Source of the DNA: Tetmemena sp. SeJ-2015
Taxonomy: Eukaryota; Ciliophora; Spirotrichea; Sporadotrichida; Oxytrichidae
Direction: 5' to 3'
Length of the DNA stretch: 21,197 nucleotides
Assembly: GCA_027382625.1 (NCBI GenBank)
Contig: JAJKFJ010023068.1
Location: forward strand, 1 to 21,197
Position 1 is the first letter of the stretch. Each line of letters starts with the position of its first letter. A model generated the notes under the pieces. The model searched no databases and was not told the DNA's origin. It saw only the letters and a list, made by a program, of their open reading frames with translations. The position numbers and the translations under genes were made by a program. Below, one piece after another: positions 1 through 9,045 of this stretch.

Positions 1-1949
1 TTATTTGAAATTTAAATCTTATTTTAAATTTAAAACTTATTTGATTTAAATCTTATTTAAATTTTAAAACTTATTTATTTTAAAACTTATTTGATTTTAA
101 AACTTTTTTGATTTTAAAACTTAAAATTTATTTAAAACTTTTTTTTTTAAATTTATTTGATTTTAAAACTTTTTATTTAAATCTTTTTTTTTTAAAATTT
201 TTTTGATTTAAATTTATTTTATTTAAATCCCTTTTTTTGATTTTAAAACTTATTTGATTTAAATCTTTCTTCTATTTAAATCTTTTTTGATTTAAATCTT
301 ATTTATTTAAATCTTATTTATTTAAATCTTATTTGATTTTAAAATTTTCTTTTATTTAAATCTTATTTTTTTAAATCTTATTTGAAATTTAAAACTTTCT
401 TCTATTTTAAAACTTATTTGTTTAAAAACTTTATTTGATTTTAAAACTTACTTCTATTTAAAAAATTTATTTGAAAACTTACTTCAAATTTTTAAACTTA
501 AAATTTTATTTAAAACTTATTTGATTTTAAATTTTTATTTATTTAAAAACAATTTTTATTTAAATCTTATTTGATTTAAATCTTACTTCTTTTTTTTTTA
601 AAAACTTATTTGATTTAAAACTTTTTTATTTAAATCTTATTTTATTTTAAAATTTTCTTCTATTTAAATCTTTTTAAAATTTTAAAACTTTTTGAAATTT
701 AAATTTTTAAAATTTTATTTAAATCTTTTTTGATTTTAAATTTTTATTTATTTTAAAACTTACTTTTTTAAATTTTTTTATTTAAATCCTTTTTTGATTT
801 AAATCTTTTTTTATTTAAATCTTATTTGATTTAAATCTTAAATTTATTTAAATCTTTTTTGATTTAAAACTTAAATTCTTTTTTAAATCTTTTTTGATTT
901 TAAAATTTTTTTATTTAAATTTATTTGATTTTAAATCTTTTTTGATTTAAATCTTTTCTTCTATTTTTTAAAACTTATTTATTTTAAATCTTATTTATTT
1001 AAAATCTTATTTATTTAAATCTTATTTGATTTTAAAATTTTTTTGATTTTAAAACTTACTTCTATTTAAATCTTATTTGATTTAAATCTTATTTGATTTA
1101 AATCTTATTTGATTTAAATCTTACTTCTATTTAAATCTTATTTGATTTAAATCTTACTTCTATTTAAATCTTATTTGATTTAAATCTTATTTGATTTAAA
1201 TCTTATTTGATTTAAATCTTATTTGAATTTAAATCTTATTTGATTTAAATCTTATTTGATTTAAATCTTATTTCTATTTAAATCTTATTTGATTTAAATC
1301 TTACTTCTATTTAAATCTTATTTGATTTAAATCTTATTTGATTTAAATCTTATTTGATTTAAATCTTATTTGATTTAAATCTTATTTGATTTAAATCTTA
1401 TTTCTATTTAAATCTTATTTGATTTAAATCTTATTTGATTTAAATCTTACTTCTATTTAAATCTTATTTGATTTAAATCTTATTTGATTTAAATCTTATT
1501 TGATTTAAATCTTATTTGATTTAAATCTTATTTGATTTAAATCTTATTTGATTTAAATCTTATTTGATTTAAATCTTACTTCTATTTAAATCTTATTTGA
1601 TTTAAATCTTACTTCTATTTAAATCTTATTTGATTTAAATCTTATTTGATTTAAATCTTATTTGATTTAAATCTTATTTGATTTAAATCTTATTTGATTT
1701 AAAAAATACTTTTGATTTTAAATCTTATTTGATTTAAATCTTATTTGATTTAAATCTTACTTAAACTTATCTTTCAGATCTTATTGTGATTTAAATCTGT
1801 CTTTGAATTTAAACCTTAATTTGATTTAAATCTGTAATTGATTTAAATCTTACTCTAGTTTAAATCTTATTTCTATTTAAATCTTATTTGAATTAAATCT
1901 TATTTGATTTAAATCTTATTTGATTTAATCTTATTTGATTTAAATCTTA
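1..1949 (+). repeat. Satellite array A, forward arm
   Basis: This is a tandem array of a 16-bp unit, TTTGATTTAAATCTTA, with a 17-bp variant containing TTACTTCTATTTAAATC. The cleanest stretch is about 1060-1700, where units repeat almost exactly and the two variants alternate irregularly. Each unit carries the 10-bp dyad GATTTAAATC. From 1 to about 1050 the same unit is recognisable but T and A runs are lengthened and minor bases lost, which looks like poor consensus rather than evolution. The unit length is not a multiple of three and no gene is visible. The array runs off the left edge of the window. Confidence 0.95.
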
Positions 1950-1961
1950 TAAGAATTAAAT
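1938..1961. repeat. Head-to-head inversion point of array A
   Basis: The strand of the repeat flips here. To the left the units read GATTTAAATCTTA; to the right they read as the reverse complement, TAAGATTTAAATC. The centre is the 8-bp palindrome CTTATAAG at 1946-1953, with no spacer between the arms. A junction with no loop is what a fold-back or a replicated hairpin would leave, either biologically or during amplification or sequencing. Confidence 0.85.
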
Positions 1962-2495
1962 CAAATAGATTTATATCAAATAAGATTTAAATCAAATAAG
2001 ATTTAAATCAAATATGATTTAAATCAAATAAGATTTAAATCAAATAAGATTTAAATCAAATAAGAATTTAAATCAAAATATAGAACAATCAATTAAAGAT
2101 TTAATAAATAAGATTTATAATCAAAATAAGAATTTAGAATCAAGTAAGATTGTAAATTTAATTTTATCAAAGGAATTGTTTTCTAGAAAGGGGTTGAAAA
2201 TCAAAATAAAGATTTAATTAAAATAAATTTAAATCAAATAAGAATTTAAATAGAATAAATTTATCAAAAAGTATGAATATAAGATTTAAATCAAATAAGA
2301 TTTAAATCAAATAAGAATTAAATCAAATAAGAATTTAAACAAATAAGATTTAAATCAAATAAGATTTAAATCAATTTTAAGATTGTAATTTCAACTTTGG
2401 AAAATCAAATAAGAATTAAATCAAATAAGATTTAAATAGAAGTAAGATTTAAATCAAATAAGATTTAAATCAAATAAGATTTAAATCTTATTTGA

Positions 2496-2640
2496 AATTC
2501 ATAGACTAGAAAAGAAGATTTAAATCAAAATTAAGGAGAAAATTTTAATTTTTAAGAAAGTAAACTGCCATTAAGACCTGCTGCATTTTTTAAATGAGAT
2601 AGCAAGCTTATATCAAAGAATAGAAAATCATATTAAAATA
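2496..2640. other. Non-repeat interruption in array A
   Basis: About 145 bases break the satellite. The insert has mixed sequence including CTGCCATTAAGACCTGCTGC, clearly richer in G and C than the array. It lacks terminal repeats and a convincing frame. It could be a remnant of unique DNA between two array blocks, or a misassembled read. Confidence 0.6.
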
Positions 2641-2769
2641 AGATTTAAATCAAATAAGATTTAAATCAAATAAGATTTAAATAGAAGTAAGATTTAAATC
2701 AAATAAGATTTAAATCAAATAAGATTTAAATCAAATAAGAATTAAATCAAATAAGATTTAAATAGAATA

Positions 2770-2807
2770 ATTTAAATACTCACATTTTTAAATTAGAGTA
2801 TTTAAAT
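2770..2807. repeat. Perfect 12-bp hairpin inside array A
   Basis: ATTTAAATACTC (2770-2781) pairs exactly with GAGTATTTAAAT (2796-2807) across a 14-base loop. It is not part of the regular satellite unit although it uses the ATTTAAAT core. No poly-T tail or neighbouring gene suggests a terminator. Confidence 0.7.
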
Positions 2808-4756
2808 CAAATTAAGAATTAAACTCAAATAAGATTTTAAATCAATAAGATTAAATAGAAGTAGATTTAATCAAATAAGATTTAATAGAAGTAAAGATTT
2901 AAATCAAACTAAGAATTAAATCAATAAGATTAAATCAAATTATAGATTTAATAGAAGTAAGAATTTAGAATCAATATAAGATTTGCAATCTAAATAAGAT
3001 TAAAATAGAAGTAAGATTTAAAATCAATAGATTTAAATAGAAGTAAAGATTTAAATCAAATACAAAATTAAATCCAAATAAGATTTAAATCCAAATGAAG
3101 ATTAATAGAAGTAAGGATTTAATCAAATAAGATTTAAATGAAGTAAGTTAAATCAAATAAGATTTAAATCAAATAAGATTTAAATAGAAGTAAGATTTAA
3201 ATCCAAATAAGATTTAAATCAAATAAGATTTAAATCAAATATGAATTAAATCAAATAAGATTTAAATAGAAGTAAGATTTAAACTCTTTAAATTTTAAAT
3301 AAAGTAAGATTTTTTTAAAAAATAAGAATAAATCAAAAATAAGAATTTAAATCAAAATATATATTTAATATAAGTAAGATTTACACTAAAAATAAGATTT
3401 TAATAGAAGTAAGATTTAAAATCAAATAAGATTTTAATAGAAGTAAGATTTAAATCTTAAAAAAATAATAAAAAGGCTTTTCATTTTAAACAAATAAATT
3501 TATAAATCAATAAGATTTTAAATCCATAGATATTTAAATTCAAATAAATTTAAATAGAAAGTAATGATTTAAATCGAAATAAGATTTAATCAAATATAGG
3601 GATTAAAATCAAATAAGATTTTAAATAGGAAGTAGATTTAATAATAAGATTTAAATCAAATAAGGAGTTGAAGAAATAGGAACGTAAAGATTTAAGATCA
3701 AATAAGATTTAAGTCAATAGATTTAAATAGAAGTAATTATCAAATAAGATTTAAACAAATAGATTTAAATATAAAAGTAAGATTTAAATCAAATAAGATT
3801 TAAATAGATAGTAAATTTAAAGTCAAATAAGATTTAGATAGAAGTATAAGATTTAAATCAAATAAGATATAAATAGAAGTAAGATTTAAATCAAATAAGA
3901 TTTAAATCAAATAAGATTTAAATAGAAGTAAGATTTAAATCAAATAAGATTTAAATCAAATAAGATTTAATCAAATAAGATTTAAATCAAATAAGATTTA
4001 AATCAAATAAGAATTTAAATTAGAATGTAAAGAATTAATGCGAAAAGATTTAAATCAATAATTTAATCAAATGAAGATGTAAATAGAAGTAAGATTTCAA
4101 ATCAAATAAGGATTTAAATCAATAAAGGATTTAATTAAAGTAAGATTTTAAATCAAATAAGTTTAAATCAAACTAGATTAAATAGAAGTAATTAAAAATC
4201 ATAAATAAGATTTAAAGTAGAAGTAAGATTAAATCAAATAGATTAAATCAAATAAGATTTAAATAGAAATAAGATTAAATCAAATAAGATTTAAATCAAA
4301 TAAGATTAAATCAAATAAGATTTAAACAAATAAGATTTAAATAGAAGTAAGATTTAAATCAAATAAGATTTAAATCAAAATAAGATTAAATATGAAGTTA
4401 CAGATTAAAATTCAAATAAGATTTAAAATCGAAGATAAGGATTTTAAATCAAATAAATTCTAAATCAAAATAAGATGTAAATGGTAAGCATTAAATCAAA
4501 TAAGATTTAAATCAAATAAGATTTAAATAAAAGCTAGATTTAAATCAAATAAGATTAAATCAAATAAGATTAAAATCAACAAATAAGATTTAAATCAAAT
4601 AAGATTTTAATAGAAGTAAGATTTAAAATAAGCCCCTGGTCCAAGACCATTAAATCAATATAAGATTTAGTTCTAGCTTTGAAGATTAAATCAAATAAGA
4701 TTTAAATCAAATAAGACTTATATTTATTTATATAAATTGAATCCCAAAAATAATAG

Positions 4757-4780
4757 AAAAAAAAAAAAAAAAAAAAAAAA
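4757..4780 (+). repeat. Run of 24 adenines
   Basis: An uninterrupted run of 24 A lies in the inverted arm of array A, just after a short non-repeat stretch (about 4715-4756). A poly-A run after unique sequence can mark a retroposed insertion, but the preceding stretch is only about 40 bases and no target-site duplication was recognised. A homopolymer error is equally possible. Confidence 0.6.
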
Positions 4781-5010
4781 TTTAAATCAAAATAAGATTT
4801 AAATAGAAGTGAAGATTAAATTAATGTTTGTGTCCAATACTCTAGTTTTGAATCAAATAAGATTTAAATCAAATAAGATTTAAATCAAATAAGAATTAAA
4901 TCAAATAATAGATTAGAATCAAATAAAGATTAATTCAAAATAAAGAATTTTTAAGATAGAAGTAAGATTTAAATCAGAATAAGAGTTTAAAATAGAAAGT
5001 CATTTAAAAA

Positions 5011-5040
5011 GAATAAACTGTTCGGGGCCTTCCTCGACAG
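5011..5040. other. GC-rich patch at the end of array A
   Basis: The stretch around GTTCGGGGCCTTCCTCGACA is strikingly GC-rich in a region that is otherwise mostly A and T. It lies exactly between the last array A unit and the first arm of the inverted repeat at 5044. It may be a junction scar or an insertion boundary. No function can be read from it. Confidence 0.5.
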
Positions 5041-5043
5041 TAA

Positions 5044-5620
5044 GATTTATAATGATTAAAGGTGTACGAAAAGAAATATGTTTCTTTTAAGATAAATTTT
5101 CGCTATCTAAAGCCTGAATTCTTGCAGTTAGAATGGGTATTCAGCACTAAGGCTTCAATATTCAATCCTAATTCTGTCGGTTAAAGGTCAGTACTCACTT
5201 TAGTAAATTATAATAATAAACATTTATCTCCACAATTGTAAATTTAACATTGAATTAATTTATGGTAGTGCATCATTTTTAATTCCTGTGACATGCTTCC
5301 CTATAAGCCCAAAAGATTTAAGCTTCAAAAATTGTAGGCATTAATTTTATTAATCATGAAAATTCAAATTTGGGTTAAATAAGATAAATTGTTGCACTAT
5401 CCCATAAATTTAACTTCAATTTTAATTTACAACTTGTGAATAAATAGCTTATAATATATATTTTATCTAAGGTGCAGCTGACCTCTACCGACAGAATGGG
5501 ATTGAAATTTGAAGCCTTAGATGCTCGAATACACCTCTAAACTGCAAGAATCAGGCTTTAGAAGCGAAAATTATCCTAAAAACATATTTTTTTTTTTCTC
5601 ACCTTTATTCATTATAAAAT
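5044..5620. repeat. Long inverted repeat, arms of about 230 bp
   Basis: The left arm (5044-5276) is matched in reverse complement by the right arm (5391-5620), with about 114 bases between. Matching landmarks include AAAGCCTGA.TTCTTGCAG (5109-5127 against 5541-5559), TCTGTCGGT near 5176-5184 against 5489-5497, and the inner block TTTATGG.TAGTGCA. The arms differ by scattered substitutions and one-base indels, so they are not a simple copy of one read. The right arm lies inside the 3' part of the minus-strand frame 5364-6749, so the left arm is an inverted, broken copy of that gene end. A fold-back or MITE-like element is the alternative; no target-site duplication was recognised. Confidence 0.85.
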
Positions 5621-6749
5621 TTTAACTTCTAAATTTCTCTTTGATGACTAGACTAATTCCAGGCTGTGAATTTAATATCAGATTATATAAATAAATTTTA
5701 TTTAAATTTTTTTTTTAATTTTTTTTTTCTGTTCCATCCCCATCTCTTAGAGTTTCGCATATATACTTAAAATCGTGATTTCTTCCTTGTCTATCCAAAT
5801 ATCAGATACTGATCCTCAAGATCTTTTCTGTATATAGATTATCAATTACTATACGATTTAGGATACTTAAAGTAAAATTAATTATATTTCGTGCTTAATT
5901 TCTTAAATGACTTCTTATACGGCATTTTGGAATACCGTAAATTTTATTTTATTAATTAATCACACCTTATTTAATTTATCCAACTTCAATTTACTTTACA
6001 TAAAATTTTAGAGTTTTGCATAATTTGCGATAAAAAAAAAAGTAATTATAATTATATTGTAAGCCATTATATATAGAGAACCCTGTTGTTATTCTTCTAC
6101 TCTTTTAAGAATGATTATAATTTGCAGTGAAGCTATTAAAATGGGAATAATTTAAGCTTTAGCAAATACTTAATATTACAAAGATAAAAGGCAGATCCAA
6201 GGTCCACTTCTATTCTGAGGAAGAAAGATGAAAATAATGTTCTCCAAGGGAAGCATCGCATAGGTGACATCCATAATGCACCTTCTCAGCTAGATGCTCT
6301 TATAGAGAGAGAGGTGTCCGAGAGCAGAATTTAACAGCAGAGATGAAGAAGGCAGAGAAGTTTAAGGAGACTCCATTTATACTGAGCAAGTACCTACTGG
6401 TAGATTTCTTCGTACATAATGCTGAATGACGGGTTGATCTATAAACGCCTTTAATAGATATACGAGATTTTAGCTGGCAAAGTGAGTTGCCTAAGAAATC
6501 GCTTATATTGGCAAATGAAGTATTATTTGAGCATATCTGCATTGCTCGTCCTTATATCTTTTTCATATTAAGTATTTGCTAAAGCTTAAATTATTCCCAC
6601 TTTAATAACTCACGCCATTTATAATCTCTCTTCCTAAATTAGACTAATAGACTGTGGGCACGCCTTTTTTAAAAAAATAAAAGTGCATTAAGATATTAAA
6701 TCAGGTATGAACCATTAATTAAATAAATCAGATTTTCAAAAAATAAATT
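5364..6749 (-). CDS. Unrecognised protein, long recoded frame
   Basis: Read on the minus strand with TAA and TAG as glutamine, one frame stays open for 462 codons from 6749 to a TGA at 5364-5366, with a single internal TGA at 5802-5804. Chance would be expected to give several TGA codons over this length. Protein-like parts include LLKWEQFKLQQILN (6567-6608), YLDRQGRNHDFKYICETLRD just after the internal TGA, and SCSLEVYSSIQGFKFQSHSV near the end. The first methionines are at 6566 and 6542, but protein-like sequence continues upstream of both. The upstream minus-strand frame 6736-7674 ends where this one opens, so the two may be one gene split by an intron or frameshift. The internal TGA may be tryptophan, a read error or a real stop. 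A plus-strand reading competes between 6127 and 6561. No family was recognised. Confidence 0.4.
6108..6630. repeat. Inverted-repeat element with coding-like arms
   Basis: The left arm (about 6108-6190) and right arm (about 6551-6630) are reverse complements. They include a perfect 35-bp block: 6142-6176 against 6565-6599, containing AATTTAAGCTTTAGCAAATA. Outside the block, similarity continues less exactly through GATTATAA. The core of about 360 bases is not palindromic and is richer in G and C than its surroundings. Each arm, read toward the core, encodes the same 14-residue peptide LLKWEQFKLQQILN, with two silent differences (CTA/TTA and AAA/AAG). The structure resembles a small transposon with terminal repeats, but no transposase motif or target-site duplication was found. 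Confidence 0.8.
6127..6561 (+). CDS. Competing plus-strand frame across the inverted-repeat core
   Basis: Starting in the left arm, frame 6127 reads VKLLKWEQFKLQQILN and then continues through the core in the same frame, including MKKAEKFKETPFILSKYLLV from 6343. It also contains TPLIDIRDFSWQSELPKKSL further on. TAA and TAG are used as glutamine, and TGA occurs in frame three times (near 6217, 6265 and 6427), each of which would have to be tryptophan or an error. The plus strand is purine-rich here, which favours it as the coding strand, but the minus-strand frame has no TGA in the same stretch. Both cannot be functional over their full length. No family was recognised and the start is unknown. 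Confidence 0.25.
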
Positions 6750-7674
6750 TCACCTAGAATAGGGTATGTATCAAACTACCTCTCATCAGAGCCACTTGAT
6801 ATTAGCACTTAACAGCATTAATTTTACTTCTAAATACACTCTCTCTTATCTATATAACCTATCTTTGATGATAAAGCTCTTTGCGTTTAATCTAATTCTT
6901 GCATCTGCCACAGATGGGTTGATGAAGAGTTTCGTACTCTATCTTCATGTGCAAGATTGCTTTTAGAGCCTCGTTGAGATCGTACAAGCTTTAATAGAGG
7001 TATGGCCTGAAACGGCTAAGTGCATTGAGGTCCCTTTAGACAACATGAACTGTTTGTCAAGATGTCACGATCAATTAGACCTTAGCATAGCAGAGGTGGA
7101 GAAGCTTGAGCTGCTCAGCTAACAGAGAAATCGTCTAGATCAAATCCTTAATACTCTAGATCTCATGTCTCATCTTGAATTCGACTGAGCTGTAGAACTA
7201 CTTGAGATCCATCTATAGATGTCTGGGCTTGGAATCCATCTCATGGCGAAGGTAAAGTTACGGTCGAGATCCTAGATCTTCTTGAAGCTTAATATCTTTG
7301 TGATAGGGGGGCGAATAGTGATGGAATCGCTTGGTGACAAGTCCTCCTATATCAGTAACAGACGTGGATGAAGAGTTGTAATCGAGTGGCTCTTGTAAGT
7401 CAAAACTAAGGAATTCTCCGAGATGGCCAAGGGGTACAACGACGACTAGAAAATGCTGGAGCTGAGGAATGGAGATAGATGAGAAGTAGGCAAAAGAACA
7501 TTTAGTAAGAGCTGACTTTGAATAAATGTCATCTTGGTAACAAAGCTATTTGAAAATTTTTCGTGTCAACCATGTAGCAATAAAAGAATTATCTTGAGAA
7601 ATTAGAAGAGAGAAATCATGCTGTAAAAAAATTGAGCTCAAATGGAATTAATAGAATTAAAAGCGCAAAAGCAT
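6736..7674 (-). CDS. Unrecognised protein; second copy at the right edge
   Basis: With TAA and TAG as glutamine, a frame runs from ATG at 7672-7674 to TGA at 6736-6738 (313 codons), with one internal TGA at 7057-7059. The middle is hydrophilic and helical in character: HEIQSIKDLIQTISLLAEQL, then LYDLNEALKAILHMKIEYET, then CGRCKNQIKRKELYHQRQ. A CxxC pair (CGRC) is visible, but its partner cysteines for a zinc site are not. The segment 7222-7450 recurs as a diverged inverted copy at 20966-21197, and some differences are silent in this frame (CTA/CTC Leu, CCG/CCA Pro, CGA/AGG Arg), which supports this strand. The frame stays open upstream into the AT-rich spacer with a hydrophobic stretch, so the start is uncertain. 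Plus-strand readings of the same DNA also look plausible. GC content is much higher than in the flanks. Confidence 0.4.
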
Positions 7675-7779
7675 GATTTGATTCTGTTGTAATCAAAAGA
7701 AAGTTAAAAGCTTAATTTAAAGCAAGATGAATTTAAAAAGGAAAAATCCATTAAAAAAATAATAGATGGTATGAATTTA
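7400..7779 (+). other. Competing plus-strand coiled-coil-like readings
   Basis: The plus strand is strongly purine-rich here and gives lysine- and glutamate-rich peptides, but only by changing frame several times. Examples are EFSEMAKGYNDDQKMLELRN (about 7411-7470), MEIDEKQAKEHLVRADFEQM (from about 7469), KNYLEKLEERNHAVKKL (about 7584-7634), and a run from ATG at 7642 ending KKEKSIKKIIDGMNL before TGA at 7780. These could be one coiled-coil protein broken by sequencing indels, or simply the antisense of the minus-strand frame in a purine-rich strand. The minus-strand frame needs no frame changes and is preferred. Confidence 0.2.
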
Positions 7780-8347
7780 TGATTAAGGAAAAAAAATAAA
7801 TAATAATTTCAATAAAATTAAAACAAAAAGGGAAATAGAAATAAAGAAAATAAGGATAGTAAAATAAGAATATAAACTTCCAAAAAAAAACCATATTAGC
7901 TTAACTCTCTGAATGCGAAAAATGATTGGTGAAATTATTGTAAATAATATGCAATTTGTTTCTATATTCGTTTCAGTTGATCGTAGATTCATCCCTGATC
8001 TAAATTTTGTTCGATTGAGAGAATCAAAGATTAATTAGATTTTCTTAATTGATTCAGAGAGCCAGGCTTTACTCTCAGAAGTAAAATATGACTAAAAAAA
8101 CTCTTCTTGAAACACATAGTAGTAAAAACAAACTTGTGTCGCTTATAATAATAAACTGACGTCCAAATAAAAAAGTTTAAAAATTAAAAATCTTATAGTT
8201 TATTGCTGAAAAAAGGGAATAAAATTTTATTTAAATGATGTAAATTAATTATTCTATTATAATTCAATACTCAATTTAATTTTAATATTTTATTAAATAT
8301 TCTAAATAATATTAATTATAGCTTAAAAGAATTCAACATGCTCTGCA
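7675..8347. other. AT-rich spacer before array B
   Basis: This spacer holds A-rich tracts (7755-7900) and no feature that can be assigned firmly. The minus-strand frame of 6736-7674 can be followed upstream through it, including a 69-residue ATG-started stretch at 7783-7992. That stretch contains a very hydrophobic run (about 35 residues rich in F, I and L) which could be a membrane segment or just the antisense of poly-A-rich DNA. The spacer is mirrored, in badly degraded form, at 20036-20965. Confidence 0.5.
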
Positions 8348-8629
8348 AATTATTTAGTTTCTTAGAATTATTTAGTTTAAGAGAATGATTTAGTTTCTAA
8401 GAATTATTTAGTTTTAGGTAAATATTTTTTTTCAAGAATATTTAGTTTTTTTCTAAGAATGTTTTAGTTTCTAAGAATTGATTTAAGTTTCTAAGAAGAT
8501 TTTCAGTTTATGAGAATTTTAAGAAGTTAAATTGTTTAAGAGAATAATTAAAGTTTCTAAGAATTATTTAGTTTCTTTCTAAGAATGATTTAGTTTAAGA
8601 GAATGATTTAGTTTCTAAGAATGATTTAG

Positions 8630-8720
8630 TTTGAGATTTCCCCCCCCAGAGATGATTTAGTTTATAAATCCATCCGAAAGAGATAAGTTTGCTCTCTTGT
8701 CAATTAGTTTAAAGAATTAT
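8630..8720. other. Interruption in array B with a C run
   Basis: A run of eight C (8640-8647) and the sequence AAATCCATCCGAAAGAGA break the array. The insert has a higher GC content than the array and no frame. It may be a short unique remnant or a consensus error. Confidence 0.5.
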
Positions 8721-8949
8721 TTAAATCCTAATTTGAATTTAGTTTAAGAGAATTATTTAGTTTAAGAGAATTATTTAGTTTCTAAAGAATATTTAGTTTC
8801 TAAGAATTATTTAGTTTCTTAGAATTATTTAGTTTAAGAGATGATTTAGTTTCTAAGAATGATTTAGTTTAGAGATGATTTAGTTTCTAGAATGATTTTA
8901 GTTTAATGAGAATGTCTTTAGTTTCTAAGAATGAGTTTAAGTTTCTAAG

Positions 8950-9045
8950 AATTAATTTGTTTGTAGGAGGATTGGCTTCCAGGTCATGTTAGCTGTTTAG
9001 AAAATGGATGAATAGGTATCTAGAGAGAGTCTATTAGTTTCTTAG
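8950..9045. other. Second short interruption in array B
   Basis: About 90 bases around GGAGGATTGGCTTCCAGGTC and TGTTTAGAAAATGGATGAAT do not fit the 18-bp unit. They include TTGGCTTCCAGG, unusually GC-rich here. No start, frame or terminal repeats were seen. Confidence 0.5.

Larger units (their letters stand above)
1950..5010 (-). repeat. Satellite array A, inverted arm
   Basis: This is the same 16/17-bp satellite in reverse orientation, seen as CAAATAAGATTTAAAT and AGAAGTAAGATTTAAAT. It is about 3 kb, longer than the forward arm inside the window. Exact blocks (for example 2640-2760 and 3860-4010) alternate with blocks full of one-base insertions and deletions. Non-repeat interruptions occur near 2170-2215, 2496-2640, 4630-4655, 4715-4780 and 4818-4850. 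No coding potential was seen. Confidence 0.95.

Noticed and set aside
1060..1700. CRISPR array
   Set aside because: Units are contiguous 16/17-bp satellite copies with no unique spacers, in eukaryote-like AT-rich DNA.
6766..6966. Plus-strand 66-codon standard-code frame
   Set aside because: It is leucine- and serine-rich and lies exactly antisense to the more protein-like minus-strand frame (CGRCKNQIKRKELYHQRQ); it looks like its shadow.
7783..7992. Minus-strand 69-residue hydrophobic frame as a separate membrane protein
   Set aside because: It is in phase with the minus-strand frame downstream and its hydrophobicity comes from the antisense of A-rich DNA, so it is described with the spacer instead.
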